From Clostridiales bacterium (GTDB lineage Bacteria; Bacillota; Clostridia; Peptostreptococcales; Acidaminobacteraceae), in contig JAIOSU010000143.1 of assembly GCA_021107455.1 (NCBI GenBank), positions 1-64,000 of the forward strand: a stretch of 64,000 nt of DNA, read 5' to 3'. Under the pieces are notes generated by a model that saw nothing but the letters and a program-made list of their open reading frames with translations, had not been told where the DNA came from and made no database searches. Each line of letters starts with the position of its first letter. Positions within the stretch are counted from its first letter, which is position 1. Of this stretch, positions 10,174 to 19,837 are shown one piece after another. The position numbers and the translations under genes are program-made.

Positions 10174-12060
10174 ATGTCATTCGATTCACTCACAAACGAC
10201 CAACGAACAGCCGCATCGCACTTTGAAGGACCCGCACTGACACTTGCAATTCCGGGGAGTGGAAAAACCACCCTACTGATTCATAGATTGATCCACCTCG
10301 TAACAGAGCACGATGTGTCACCCGACAGGATTTTGACCCTGACTTTTTCAAAAGCTTCAGCTGAGGATATGAAAAACCGTTACAGGTCGATTGCGAAGGC
10401 CGGTTACGATTACAACTTCACCTTCATGACCATACACAAATTCGCATTTGGAATCTATAAACTCTATTCCAGTAAAACAGGCAGACAGATGCGACTGATT
10501 GATGAGGGCGGAGAAAAATTTAGAATCCTATCTGGCATCTTCAAAAAACATCAGGATGAAAAACTTGGTGATGATGAATTTGAAACGCTTTCAAGTCAGA
10601 TCGGACTCATATATAATCTCAAGCTCAAAAGAGAAGATGCCGAACCTGGACGATTTGAATGGGACAATATTTTTGACATGGCAGAAGATTATCATAGGTA
10701 TAAACGCAAACACAATTGCTTTGATTTCGATGATATGCTATTGGACGCCATAAAAATATTGAGGAAAAATCCCACCCTGCTATGTTCTATCAGGGAACGA
10801 TATGCATTTGTTCAAGTGGATGAGGCACAAGACACCTCAAAACTTCAATACGAGCTCATTGAACTCATTGCCGGTGAACATAACAATTTGTTTCTTGTGG
10901 CTGATGATGATCAATCCATTTATGGATTCCGGGGTGCTTATCCCGATTATCTTCTGGACTTTCCAAAAAAATATCCTGGCGCAAAACTCTATCATCTCTC
11001 CATCAATTTCAGATCTGATGCAAATATCGTAAGGACCGCAGAGGGTCTGATCGGATATAATTTGAACAGATATGACAAGCCCATGAAAGCAAACAAACCT
11101 GCTGAAATAAAACCTTCAGTCATATTGTTTGAAGATTTGTACAAACGTAATGCCTATTTAGTTTCTTCAATTGAAAAGAATCCTTCAGAAAGAGCGATTC
11201 TTTACAGAAACAAAGTATCCGCACTCAGCATCATGGATACTCTGTCGAGAAATGGAATCGCATTTGACATTAAAGACCCTCCACTAGGTGAACTCAATCA
11301 CTGGATGCTTCAGGATTTGCTGTCTTTTTTCAATTTGATGCTCATCCCGCAGGACCTTGAAAGTTTTTCACGTGTCGCATTCAAAATGAATGGGTTCATT
11401 TCACGGGAAATGCTTGATTTTGTAAGGGCCAACCACCGAGGTAGAGATGTGTTCTCAATTCTGGTCGACATCCCATTTCTGATGGATTATCAGACGAGGA
11501 CTCAGGAAAGACTTAAAGCCCAATTTTACGAACTCTCAAGATTGAGACCATTTGACGCCAGACATTATATTGAAACCGAACTTGGGTATCTGGATTATCT
11601 CAAAAAAAATACTGACAGGCATGGAATGACCATGCACTTCGCAAGAACCAGACTGGACGCCTACAAGGCCATAGCGAAACCACTCAAAACAGCATTTGAT
11701 TTCATTACACGAGTTGAATCACTTAAGACCATTTTATCCGAATCCAGAAACTCAGGAAGCGCCATAACATTATCGACGATTCACGGCTCAAAAGGACTTG
11801 AATTTCAAAACGTCAGTATGATCGATGTGAATCCAAAAACATTTCCAGGCTTCAAAGCGACAGAAAACGGCGCTCTTGAAGAGGAACGCCGCCTATTTTA
11901 TGTAGGTCTCACCAGAGCTAAATCCAGTTTTGAACTTTTGCATGTTGAGTTTGTCAACGGCTCGTTCAATCCAAACTCAAAATTCATCGATGAACTCATC
12001 AGTCAGCCGCTCACGGACCACCTTACCAATCACATCACCGGAAAAACCGCGACCAGCTAA
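10174..12060 (+). CDS. UvrD/Rep-family superfamily I DNA helicase
   Basis: The 628-residue protein shows SF1A helicase motifs: motif I PGSGKTT, motif Ia LTFSKASAEDM, motif II VDEAQDTSKLQ, motif III DDDQSIYGFRGA, motif IV region INFRS, motif V TIHGSKGLEF and motif VI YVGLTRAK. It is about 110 residues shorter than PcrA, which the window also encodes at 36923-39148, so it is a second, compact helicase for repair or recombination. ATG 10174 follows GGACAGGAGAGAAA; the open frame continues 85 codons upstream but that part is AT-rich and antisense to the tig promoter. Its last 84 bases overlap recX on the other strand. Confidence 0.9.
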   Translation: MSFDSLTNDQRTAASHFEGPALTLAIPGSGKTTLLIHRLIHLVTEHDVSPDRILTLTFSKASAEDMKNRYRSIAKAGYDYNFTFMTIHKFAFGIYKLYSSKTGRQMRLIDEGGEKFRILSGIFKKHQDEKLGDDEFETLSSQIGLIYNLKLKREDAEPGRFEWDNIFDMAEDYHRYKRKHNCFDFDDMLLDAIKILRKNPTLLCSIRERYAFVQVDEAQDTSKLQYELIELIAGEHNNLFLVADDDQSIYGFRGAYPDYLLDFPKKYPGAKLYHLSINFRSDANIVRTAEGLIGYNLNRYDKPMKANKPAEIKPSVILFEDLYKRNAYLVSSIEKNPSERAILYRNKVSALSIMDTLSRNGIAFDIKDPPLGELNHWMLQDLLSFFNLMLIPQDLESFSRVAFKMNGFISREMLDFVRANHRGRDVFSILVDIPFLMDYQTRTQERLKAQFYELSRLRPFDARHYIETELGYLDYLKKNTDRHGMTMHFARTRLDAYKAIAKPLKTAFDFITRVESLKTILSESRNSGSAITLSTIHGSKGLEFQNVSMIDVNPKTFPGFKATENGALEEERRLFYVGLTRAKSSFELLHVEFVNGSFNPNSKFIDELISQPLTDHLTNHITGKTATS

Positions 12061-12486
12061 AAACATGGAAAACTTCTGATACATTTTATTTTTATAAGCA
12101 TAATCCGACTTAAGGCGATCCCAATCAATGGTTGTGGTCGCCATCTTTTTGTCCAGAACCAACCGCGCCACTTCATCGGACTCAGGTACGTCCTCCAAAC
12201 TCTCAAAAGCTTTTTCAATGTCTTCAGGAGCAACACCTTTTTGCTTTAGGTATGCCTTGAGCCTGTACGGACCATAGATTTTTTGCTTGGCTTCAATATA
12301 GTAAACCGCAAACTGAACATCATCCAAAAAACCGTTCTCAATCAAAAAATTCAAAACAAGCCTCTGAGTGTTTTCATCGACTTGTTTCTCACCTAATTTT
12401 TTTATAATTTCAGCTCGTGACCTCATCTTGAGTGATAATAGATAAAGTGTGTAATTCAGCCATTTTTCATAATATTTTTGATCCAA
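11977..12486 (-). CDS. recX: RecX family regulatory protein
   Basis: A 169-residue basic helical protein with the RecX pattern of repeated three-helix units: LKMRSRAEIIKKL, NGFLDDVQFAVYYIE and YGPYRLKAYLKQKGV are typical. RecX modulates RecA filaments and limits recombination. I start at TTG 12486, six bases after GGGAG; a TTG two codons earlier sits too close to the ribosome site. The gene lies 18 bases after a membrane-protein gene. Its 3' end overlaps the convergent helicase gene by 84 bases, so both C-termini are encoded by the same DNA. Confidence 0.85.
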   Translation of the reverse strand: MDQKYYEKWLNYTLYLLSLKMRSRAEIIKKLGEKQVDENTQRLVLNFLIENGFLDDVQFAVYYIEAKQKIYGPYRLKAYLKQKGVAPEDIEKAFESLEDVPESDEVARLVLDKKMATTTIDWDRLKSDYAYKNKMYQKFSMFLAGRGFSGDVIGKVVRERLTDEFIDEF

Positions 12487-12504
12487 AAACAACTCCCTTT
12501 CAAA

Positions 12505-13257
12505 TCATCTTCTCAGTTTTTTGTTCTCCACCGTGATTTCTATGCTGTCAATTTCAATGATATTGCCATATCCGGTTCCATATGGGTGCATAAAAAATCT
12601 GATATTGCCTCGATCCAATTTGTAACTGTTGAGTTTATACTCATCGTTGTTGATTCTATAACTGATTTGATTGGATCTCGTATCAAACACTATCACTTCA
12701 TTGTACCACTCATCATAAATCGGTGTGATCAACGTATAATTGTTGTTGTACTCCCAATCCGCTGCCAAAAACCTGATAATATCCCTTCCCGGTCTTTCCA
12801 GATCACTGGTCAAATCATAATTGTATTCCACCAAAAATACACCATCTCCAAGAGATGTGAACCATTCACCGTCAGTAGTCTCAGGCAAAAGTTCAATATC
12901 AGATGTCTGATACATGGCGATACCACCTGAAAAAGTATCAGTACCGTGCTGGATCTTAACTTTTCTCTTCAGCGTAATGACATCTCCATCCCTGATTTCA
13001 ATCGGTCTCGTCAACATGTATGGCATGATGCCGTTGACATCTGAAGACAACTTGACTGTGCCTCCGCTGACAGCTACGCTTTCATAAGACCTTTCGAAAG
13101 ATCCCCATGGACCGACTAGCCAAAAATCACGATCGATTTCTTCTTCGAAATCGAAGACATAGGAAATAATAGGCTCCGGTTCTCTGTTTTTAAAAACCAT
13201 ACTGAATATAAAGAACGTGATAATTAAAAACAAAACGCCTACGACTATTTTTCTCAT
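12505..13257 (-). CDS. Membrane-anchored extracytoplasmic protein, unknown function
   Basis: I do not recognise this 250-residue protein. Residues 1-21 are a basic start and one hydrophobic helix without a lipobox Cys, suggesting a signal anchor with the rest outside the cell. The remainder is rich in aromatic residues and alternating strands (WLVGPWGSF, GEWFTSLGDGVFLVEYNY, NIIEIDSIEITVENK) and looks like a beta-sandwich of the concanavalin-like kind, which often binds sugars. That fold is inference. It follows the small anchored protein gene by four bases, and the ribosome site GAGG lies inside that gene, so the two are probably translated together. Confidence 0.6.
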   Translation of the reverse strand: MRKIVVGVLFLIITFFIFSMVFKNREPEPIISYVFDFEEEIDRDFWLVGPWGSFERSYESVAVSGGTVKLSSDVNGIMPYMLTRPIEIRDGDVITLKRKVKIQHGTDTFSGGIAMYQTSDIELLPETTDGEWFTSLGDGVFLVEYNYDLTSDLERPGRDIIRFLAADWEYNNNYTLITPIYDEWYNEVIVFDTRSNQISYRINNDEYKLNSYKLDRGNIRFFMHPYGTGYGNIIEIDSIEITVENKKLRR

Positions 13258-13261
13258 TGGG

Positions 13262-13624
13262 TCACATCCTCTTCAACATTTCTTCCACATCTTTAAGCCC
13301 GATGATAAATTTGTATCTTGGTTTCAGTTTTTCAAAATTGAATTCAAAGATAAATTGAATGGCATCGACAGACTGCCATGTGATTTTGATGTCATCCACC
13401 CATGGAGAAAGCTTGATTTCCTGAAGTCTTTCAATCAGAACGCTTCTCAGTCGATTGAGATCCACCATTCGTCCCGGTGTTTTTTTCAAATAATTGAAAG
13501 TGGAAAGCAAAAGAGCATCCCTGACTTTCTTAAAAATAATAAATTGTCTCATGCTGTTGTAAAACTCCACTGATATGAAAATCAGAAAAGTAATGACCCC
13601 TGCAATCATAACATTCAATAACAT
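13262..13624 (-). CDS. Small single-pass membrane protein, unknown function
   Basis: This 120-residue protein has one N-terminal hydrophobic helix (about residues 3-20, VMIAGVITFLIFISVEFYN) followed by a charged soluble domain of about 95 residues. No family is recognised. I choose ATG 13624, eight bases after GGGAG, over a TTG eight codons upstream. It sits between rluF and the 250-residue anchored protein, four bases from the latter, and both have the same topology, so a shared membrane complex is plausible. Confidence 0.6.
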   Translation of the reverse strand: MLLNVMIAGVITFLIFISVEFYNSMRQFIIFKKVRDALLLSTFNYLKKTPGRMVDLNRLRSVLIERLQEIKLSPWVDDIKITWQSVDAIQFIFEFNFEKLKPRYKFIIGLKDVEEMLKRM

Positions 13625-13681
13625 AATCTTAACTCCCATCTTTATCAATCAACGAAAGCGTCACTGATATTATCGTCACAT

Positions 13682-14386
13682 TTACTCAGTACCTTTAGAA
13701 TACACCAATCTCCTAAGTTCGTCCAGTTCGTCCTTGCTAAGATGACGCCATTTCCCTTTTGGCAAATCATTAAGCATTATATTTATTACCCGAATTCTTC
13801 TCAGTTTAACCACTTCATAACCAAGAGCCTCACACATTCTTCTGATTTGCCTGTTGAGTCCCTGAGTCAAAACAATAGAAAATGTGGAATGTCCCGTCTG
13901 CTTCACTTCACACGATCTTGTAAGTGTATCTAGAATTTCCACCCCGTTACTCATACGGTGAATGAACTCTTCTGTACAAGGTTTGTTCACAGTGACAACA
14001 TACTCTTTCTCATGATAATACCGCGCTTTGAGTATGCCATTGGATAATTCTCCATCGTTGGTGAGCAAAATCAGCCCTTCCGAATTTTTATCAAGTCTTC
14101 CCACTGGAAAAATGCGGGTAGGAAAATTGATATAATCGATGATATTGTCTTTCACATCTCGGTTTGAGGTGCATTCCACTCCGATTGGTTTGTTGAATGC
14201 TATATAGACTTTCTCCGAACCACCCTGAACAACTCTGCCACCGAAGAGAACCTCATCCTCAGGACTGACTCTGGACCCAAGAGTCGCTGGTTCACCGTTG
14301 ATCACAACGTTGCCCGATTCAATTTGACGGTCCGCCTCACGTCTTGAGCAGATGCCGGCGTCACTTAAAAACTTGTTGATTCTCAT
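13682..14386 (-). CDS. rluF: 23S rRNA pseudouridine synthase, RluF-like
   Basis: A 234-residue RsuA/RluB/RluE/RluF family enzyme. The N-terminal S4 domain (MRINKFLSDAGICSRREADR) is followed by the NKPIGVECTS block and the catalytic motif GRLDKNSEGLILLTNDG with its Asp, then LNRQIRRMCEALGY. The SDAGICSRREADR start and the QIRRMCEALGYEV block favour RluF, which modifies U2604 of 23S rRNA in E. coli, but the exact target is inferred. Its ATG overlaps the stop of the nucleoid-associated protein gene as ATGA. Confidence 0.85.
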   Translation of the reverse strand: MRINKFLSDAGICSRREADRQIESGNVVINGEPATLGSRVSPEDEVLFGGRVVQGGSEKVYIAFNKPIGVECTSNRDVKDNIIDYINFPTRIFPVGRLDKNSEGLILLTNDGELSNGILKARYYHEKEYVVTVNKPCTEEFIHRMSNGVEILDTLTRSCEVKQTGHSTFSIVLTQGLNRQIRRMCEALGYEVVKLRRIRVINIMLNDLPKGKWRHLSKDELDELRRLVYSKGTE

Positions 14387-15369
14387 AAAAGCTCTCCTAA
14401 ATTTTTGAGTTGGATGGATAATGTGCCATCCGGGTGATTGATAATTTCCAAATTTTCACCATTCGCAGTATAGTCATAAGGCAAAATAATCTCTACGCCA
14501 CTGGCGGTTTTGATTTTTTGACTTCTTTTGATTTTTTTCTTATGGGTTTCGTCCACAACCCAAGTTTTGTCATCGAGGCCTTTTTTTGAGATTTCATCAT
14601 TATAGGCTTCTCTTTCGGCCGCAGTTTCAAAACATTGCTCCGCTATGGCGTCTGAGGTCACTTCAGCATCGGAATCAATCAACTCGTGAATTGTCGAACG
14701 CACTTTTGCCATTTTGACCATATTGTTGTCCTGATATTTTTGGACGATTTTTTCGGCTGTTTTGGTCATTATATCAACCGCTTTTTTAGGCGTCAATACA
14801 GATGTGTTCGCAAAAAAAGCATTGGCGATATACGCCCTCTTTTTGCCATCAACTGTCACTACCTTGTCCTTGACATATGCTTTACCAGACATCCAGTCCA
14901 CGACGAAGCCCTCGTCCACTGTTTGGGTTTTATGCGGAAGCGTCGAAACGTGTCTGATGATTTTATTCGCAATTGCCTGACCTTCCATCTCGACCAAATG
15001 CACATAAGATGTCTTGAAGTTTAGTTTTATGAACGCCATATATTCTTTGTCTTCACGATCGATCAAAGCACAAATCAGATCGCATGGTTTGATGTCCTCA
15101 CTTTTTGACATTTCTTCAAGCAGCACATCGGCAACATCGAGTCCAAGCGATGCAAAGCCTGTGGATTGGGATGTCATGATCATTTGATGCGCTTTCATGG
15201 TATTGTTAAGTAAAATATCTGAAACATCGTACCCTTCAAAAAAACTTTCAATATGTTTTGCGACGTATTCCTCAATGTCCGCATCAAGTACCATGGGCAC
15301 CTCGGAGAAGACTTTTGTATCATTTATATAATCGAGTATATGCAAATAACATTCTTTGATCTGGATCAA
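14383..15369 (-). CDS. Nucleoid-associated protein, NdpA/YejK (37-kDa) family
   Basis: This 328-residue soluble protein resembles the NA37 nucleoid-associated family: the N-terminal KECYLHILDY block, a middle segment ADVLLEEMSKSEDIKPCDLICALI, and a C-terminal region where YIANAFFANTSVLTPKKA leads into helices. Family members bind DNA or sit in the nucleoid, but their role in Clostridia is poorly defined. The start is a TTG at 15369 about ten bases after AGAAAGGTG. It is the first gene of the run with rluF, two anchored proteins and recX, and an imperfect hairpin precedes it. Confidence 0.7.
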   Translation of the reverse strand: MIQIKECYLHILDYINDTKVFSEVPMVLDADIEEYVAKHIESFFEGYDVSDILLNNTMKAHQMIMTSQSTGFASLGLDVADVLLEEMSKSEDIKPCDLICALIDREDKEYMAFIKLNFKTSYVHLVEMEGQAIANKIIRHVSTLPHKTQTVDEGFVVDWMSGKAYVKDKVVTVDGKKRAYIANAFFANTSVLTPKKAVDIMTKTAEKIVQKYQDNNMVKMAKVRSTIHELIDSDAEVTSDAIAEQCFETAAEREAYNDEISKKGLDDKTWVVDETHKKKIKRSQKIKTASGVEIILPYDYTANGENLEIINHPDGTLSIQLKNLGELL

Positions 15370-15402
15370 TTCTATTACACACCTTTCTTAAAGACAAACC
15401 AG

Positions 15403-15449
15403 ACGGGGCAATTCCGTGCAGCGATTTCCCCTGCGCAAAACTGCCCCGT
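15403..15449 (-). terminator. Two-stem hairpin between the chemoreceptor and NdpA-like genes
   Basis: An outer 8-bp stem (15403-15410 with 15442-15449, ACGGGGCA/TGCCCCGT) encloses a 6-bp inner stem (15416-15421 with 15431-15436). It lies just after the chemoreceptor stop and before the next ribosome site. The T run on the minus strand is weak, so it may be a leaky terminator or leader structure. Confidence 0.5.
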
Positions 15450-15466
15450 TTTGTTTGCATGTTTTA

Positions 15467-17662
15467 TTATACTACCTTAAAACGATTGGTTTCCGTTTCC
15501 AGTAGACCGGCCATATTTTTGAGTTCCGTGATGCTTGCTGCGATTTCCTCAAAAGTCGCTACTTGGCTCTCAACGCTTTCACCGATTCGCTCAGATGAAG
15601 CGACATTGCCTTGCATGACATGTGAAAGTTCATCGATTGCTTTGGCCATTTCCTCTGAAATCATTGATTGTTGATGTGCGCCGTGACTGATATTCGTCAT
15701 TTTAACTGCTATCGCCTCTATCAGACTGAGAATTTGATTGAAACTCACGCTGGTATCATTGGCTTCGCTGACACTAATATCCACAAGCGTTTGCTCTTTG
15801 ATCATGGTTTCACTCGCACCTTTTATATCCTTAGAGATTTGAGAGATGATGTCATTGATTTTGAAAGCCGAACCTTTGCTCTGCTCCGCCAATTTTCTGA
15901 CCTCTTCCGCCACAACCGAGAAACCTCTTCCATGTTCTCCCGCTCGGGCCGCCTCTATGGAGGCATTGAGTGCAAGAAGTGATGTCTGTTCTGCTATGGC
16001 ATTGATCATATTGACTATGCCAACAATTTCTTCGGATGACATTTTCAGGGCACCGATGACACCTGCCATGGATTCTGTCGAGTTCTTCACTTGTCCAATG
16101 CTGTTCACCACTTTTGATAGCTTCTCCACGCCGTTTTTCGATGCAGATAGCACTTGTTTGGAATCACTTGCCACAGCATCGGCTTCCTTAGAAATCATTT
16201 GGGCGCTGCTGGAAAGCTCCTCTATGCCGGCAGTGGTCTGCTCAACAACACTTGCGCTGTTTTGTAGGCCATCAACCATGTTCCTGACTTCAAAATTGAC
16301 CTGTTCTATACTCTCGTTAGCCTGTTCTATGGCTTCGTGAATTTCATCCGTATAGTTTGTGAGTGAAGCTGCACTAGCTTTCACCTGAATCACAACGTTT
16401 CTGATTTTCATGACAAATTGATTGAAGAGTTTGGCAAGAGTGCCGATTTCTTCTCTAGTATTGATATTCAGTTCTTTTGTCAGGTCACCTTCACCGTCTG
16501 AAATGTCACTGAGCATCTTGTTCACGTTTGTAAGTGGTTTTGAGATAATGTTCGAAAGTATAACAGCAAACCCTATAGCAACCAAAGTGATTATTGCGAC
16601 TGTAAGAAGAAGCATCATCATGGTTCCAGCTATTTGATCTTCAAGTCTTTGCTTGATACTGTCATTGAAGATGTCTGCCATGTCAGTTGCTTCTGCGCTC
16701 AAAGCCCCGATTTTAGCAAATAAACCTTCACTTTCGTTCCTTCCAATAACATTGTCGATTTCCACAAGTTCAAGGAATTTGTCGGTATACCCAGTTGCGA
16801 TCCCTCTGTACTCATCTTTGAACTTTTGGGTGTAATCTCCTAAAGCCACCTGGGTGTTTGGATACCCCAGTCGATCTGCGATCTGTTTTTGATAGCGTGC
16901 TTCTTGGGTATACAAGTAGTTGATGTGAGCCAGATCAAGATTGGCAAGTGCTTTCACCAGATTTTCATCTTGTGGTAGAGACACCAACTTATTTTTGAGC
17001 AGTTTTCTTAGCGATTCGATTTCACCGATGACGCCATATTCACCGAATCCACGCTTTTGAATGTTGAGATGCATTTCATTGAAGGTTTGTCTGTAGACTG
17101 ATAATTTCCCTTCAAGTTTGTAGAGTTGGTCGATAAGGTCTTCATCGTTTTTGATCAACGATGTTTTTCTGAGCTCATCAATCGTCTTTAGAACATTGTT
17201 ATAGTGTTCACCAAACTCCATACTGCGTTCAGTAGGACTGAGTTGTCCTTCTTGCAGTGTCTGAGCCGCTTTAAAGAATTCTTCATTGGAACGGTCTATG
17301 ATCACAAAATCCCGTTGCGTCACATTCATTTCTTGTACCGAACTGGCAATGACTGTTTGAGCTTCAATGATAGGAATGTAATCCTTAACGATTCTTCCAA
17401 TGAAATTGTAAGCAGTTGCAGTGATAAAAATAAGTGAAAGTATGATGACGATAAAACCTATGAATATTTTTTGCCTGATTTTCCAATTTCTAAATTCAAA
17501 TTTCTTTCCTGACGAATCCTTCATGCGTTTGAAAGTTGTTTTTTTGAGATGAAACCTTTTTTTCTCTCTATTTTTTTTAGGTTTTCTCTCTCTTTTTCCC
17601 TTTTTTAATTTCAATCCCTTTCCCACACCTGTGCTGTCAATCTTTCTTTTGAATTTGAACAT
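15467..17662 (-). CDS. Methyl-accepting chemotaxis protein with polybasic N-terminus
   Basis: The 731-residue receptor has an unusual N-terminal cytoplasmic tail of about 65 residues with about 29 Lys/Arg, then TM1 (about 66-88), an all-helical extracellular sensor of about 260 residues, TM2, a HAMP domain ([22 protein letters not shown]) and the signalling domain. The hairpin tip [21 protein letters not shown] contacts CheA and CheW. No C-terminal CheR-tethering pentapeptide is present. The long helical sensor could be of the HBM type; no ligand can be predicted. ATG 17662 follows GGGGAGGATTCA; an upstream frame adds 15 residues. Confidence 0.9.
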   Translation of the reverse strand: MFKFKRKIDSTGVGKGLKLKKGKRERKPKKNREKKRFHLKKTTFKRMKDSSGKKFEFRNWKIRQKIFIGFIVIILSLIFITATAYNFIGRIVKDYIPIIEAQTVIASSVQEMNVTQRDFVIIDRSNEEFFKAAQTLQEGQLSPTERSMEFGEHYNNVLKTIDELRKTSLIKNDEDLIDQLYKLEGKLSVYRQTFNEMHLNIQKRGFGEYGVIGEIESLRKLLKNKLVSLPQDENLVKALANLDLAHINYLYTQEARYQKQIADRLGYPNTQVALGDYTQKFKDEYRGIATGYTDKFLELVEIDNVIGRNESEGLFAKIGALSAEATDMADIFNDSIKQRLEDQIAGTMMMLLLTVAIITLVAIGFAVILSNIISKPLTNVNKMLSDISDGEGDLTKELNINTREEIGTLAKLFNQFVMKIRNVVIQVKASAASLTNYTDEIHEAIEQANESIEQVNFEVRNMVDGLQNSASVVEQTTAGIEELSSSAQMISKEADAVASDSKQVLSASKNGVEKLSKVVNSIGQVKNSTESMAGVIGALKMSSEEIVGIVNMINAIAEQTSLLALNASIEAARAGEHGRGFSVVAEEVRKLAEQSKGSAFKINDIISQISKDIKGASETMIKEQTLVDISVSEANDTSVSFNQILSLIEAIAVKMTNISHGAHQQSMISEEMAKAIDELSHVMQGNVASSERIGESVESQVATFEEIAASITELKNMAGLLETETNRFKVV

Positions 17663-17809
17663 TGAATCCTCCCCAATATGCCAAATTTTCGGACACCTAT
17701 AGAACATTATAACCAGTTGTCTCCATTTTATCTATCTCTAAATGCTCATGCCTTTTGATGTAACAAGCAAAAACATTGAAAAATCAATATTCATACCATA
17801 TAACTTATT

Positions 17810-19720
17810 TTATTTGCTCCCAAACATAATGGCTTTCATTACTTCCAGATTTTCGAAAAAGACGTCCACGATAACCGGATCCAAATGATTGCCTCTAGAG
17901 TTTCTAATGATGTCCAGTGAGTCGTCCAGAGAAAATGCTTCCTTATAAACCCGTTTTGAAGTCAAGGCATCAAACACATCAGCTATTGCGACTATTCGTG
18001 CAGATAGAGGTATTTCAGTACCTTTAAGTCCATCCGGATAGCCAGTGCCGTCCCACTTTTCATGATGGTGGCGTGCGATTTCCTCAGCCATTTTATAGAA
18101 ATCAGGATCAAATGCGGTGAGTCCCATTCTAAGATCTCTAAATATGTCCGCTCCAATGGCCGCATGAGTCTTCATAGTCACCCATTCATCCGGATTGAGT
18201 TTACCAGGCTTTTTCAGAACACTGTCAGGGATGCCTACTTTTCCGATATCGTGGGAAGAGGCATTTCGCTCTATTTCGAGTATGAACTTTCGGTCAATTT
18301 CATATCCAGGCATTTTTTTAAGTCTCAAACCTTTAGATATTGCAACGGAATATTTGACCATTCTGTTGATATGATCTCCGGTTTCATTGTCCTTCTGATC
18401 TACTAGTTCAGAAAAACTCGTTGTGATTTTCGAAAAAATGACCTTTGTGAAATAGGCACGATTTAGAAGCCCTTTTATCTCATATATCAATTTTTCTGCG
18501 AGCATCAAATGTTCCTGACCAAAAAAACGCTTTTCTTTGGAGCTGAGGAATACCATCCCAAAAACAGCATCCCCCATCGTCATCGGCAATACGAGATTGG
18601 ATTTGATGCCTTCATTACTCAGCAGAGCAAGTGCAGGACTCTCTGGACGATTCATAAAATCAAGCTCAAGGTCGGAAGTCATAAACGGTTGTTTATCCAC
18701 CAACATCTTGGACAGTCTGGACGAACCTATTTCCACCTCGAAACCTGGTCCCAGCAAAACTTCATCATAATTTGAGACGCCATATTCTGCAATCAGCAGG
18801 TTTCTGTCATAATCAACAAATGCGATTCCGATTCGATCGATCCCCATGACCTTTTCGAGACTTTCAAAAAGCGATTCGATGACATCGTCAACGATATAAT
18901 GCTCCAGTAAAATTTCTCTGATCTCAGCAATGAATTTCCTTTCATCAAACAATTGTTTAATGTTGGTTTTCATCTCTTTTTCCTCTTTGAATATGGATTT
19001 GACTGTCGGCAGACTCTCAAATTCAAACCGGTTGCTTCCAAGGGCTCTGAAGCTATGGTGTATAAAAATATACTCTTTTGATATGAACCTGATCACTCCG
19101 ATATTGTAACCGAGAAGCAGGATCAGCAATATGATCAACATGATATTGATGATAGCGTTCAAATCCCCGACAATAGCATCGTTGAGAATACGATGTTCAT
19201 TTTTTAACCGCAAGCTGAGTTCGGTATTTGATTCCTTGATTGCCTCAAGCGAATCATATGGGATGTCCTCAATTGATGCCACGGACATTATCATAGACAG
19301 TTCTTCTGCTTTTGAATTCATCTCATCAAGCAAATTTGAGAGTTCCAGTATGGATTTTCCATGCCTGGTAAGACTCATGGTATTTAGTTTGTCCCAATTG
19401 AATTTCAGTCCATCTATTTCGCCCATGATCTCACTTGATTTAAGTTCGAGAATCCCCTTGTTCCTATTGAATGCTTCTTGTAATGCGTCACTTACATCAG
19501 GTGTTTCAGACTTCTGAAGTTGTTGATGAATATTGCCCATTACACGTATGGATAGTTCCATTTCGGAGCGTTTTTCAGTGATGGATTCCTCATACGACTG
19601 ATTCTTTGCAGCATAAGTTCTGACTTCAGGCACAAAATAAAAATTAAGCCAGATCACGAACACAGAAAAGACGACAATTGTAAAAAGACTTAATCTCGTT
19701 ATTTTTTTAATACTGATCAT
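17810..19720 (-). CDS. Membrane GAF/HD-GYP c-di-GMP phosphodiesterase
   Basis: A 636-residue sensor enzyme. TM1 spans about 9-29, an extracytoplasmic helical sensor about 33-185, TM2 about 188-213. A GAF domain lies at about 270-418 and an HD-GYP domain from about 430. The HD pair is His490-Asp491 in SSHDIGKVGIPDS and the GYP signature is in DGTGYPDGLKG at 557-566, with the metal-binding His cluster ARHHHEKW before it. HD-GYP enzymes hydrolyse cyclic di-GMP, so this protein should link a signal to motility or biofilm control. ATG 19720 follows TGAGGTAAACATAG. Confidence 0.9.
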   Translation of the reverse strand: MISIKKITRLSLFTIVVFSVFVIWLNFYFVPEVRTYAAKNQSYEESITEKRSEMELSIRVMGNIHQQLQKSETPDVSDALQEAFNRNKGILELKSSEIMGEIDGLKFNWDKLNTMSLTRHGKSILELSNLLDEMNSKAEELSMIMSVASIEDIPYDSLEAIKESNTELSLRLKNEHRILNDAIVGDLNAIINIMLIILLILLLGYNIGVIRFISKEYIFIHHSFRALGSNRFEFESLPTVKSIFKEEKEMKTNIKQLFDERKFIAEIREILLEHYIVDDVIESLFESLEKVMGIDRIGIAFVDYDRNLLIAEYGVSNYDEVLLGPGFEVEIGSSRLSKMLVDKQPFMTSDLELDFMNRPESPALALLSNEGIKSNLVLPMTMGDAVFGMVFLSSKEKRFFGQEHLMLAEKLIYEIKGLLNRAYFTKVIFSKITTSFSELVDQKDNETGDHINRMVKYSVAISKGLRLKKMPGYEIDRKFILEIERNASSHDIGKVGIPDSVLKKPGKLNPDEWVTMKTHAAIGADIFRDLRMGLTAFDPDFYKMAEEIARHHHEKWDGTGYPDGLKGTEIPLSARIVAIADVFDALTSKRVYKEAFSLDDSLDIIRNSRGNHLDPVIVDVFFENLEVMKAIMFGSK

Positions 19721-19756
19721 CTATGTTTACCTCATTTTATATAGTTATAATTTTAT

Positions 19757-19765
19757 ATTATAACA
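19757..19765 (-). promoter_or_regulatory. Extended -10 promoter for the HD-GYP gene
   Basis: The minus strand reads TGTTATAAT, an extended -10, about 37 bases before the start at 19720. No good -35 is seen at the right distance. Confidence 0.45.
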
Positions 19766-19794
19766 TATCACGAAGAAAAGTATCTTGACAAATA

Positions 19795-19803
19795 TGATAT
19801 AAT
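19795..19803 (+). promoter_or_regulatory. Extended -10 promoter for the peptide-sensing operon
   Basis: The plus strand reads TGATATAAT, an extended -10, 34 bases before the TTG start at 19838. A perfect TTGACA at 19785-19790 is too close to serve this -10. Downstream, ATCGA and TCGAT form a short inverted repeat around 19806-19822 that could be an operator. Confidence 0.45.
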
Positions 19804-19837
19804 ATATCGAGAATTTATCGATAAAGGGGATATACAA

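Noticed and set aside
17663-17809. Sigma-28 promoter before the chemoreceptor
   Set aside because: A TAAA and a downstream TATAA lie about 15 bases apart, but the GCCGATAA element is absent.
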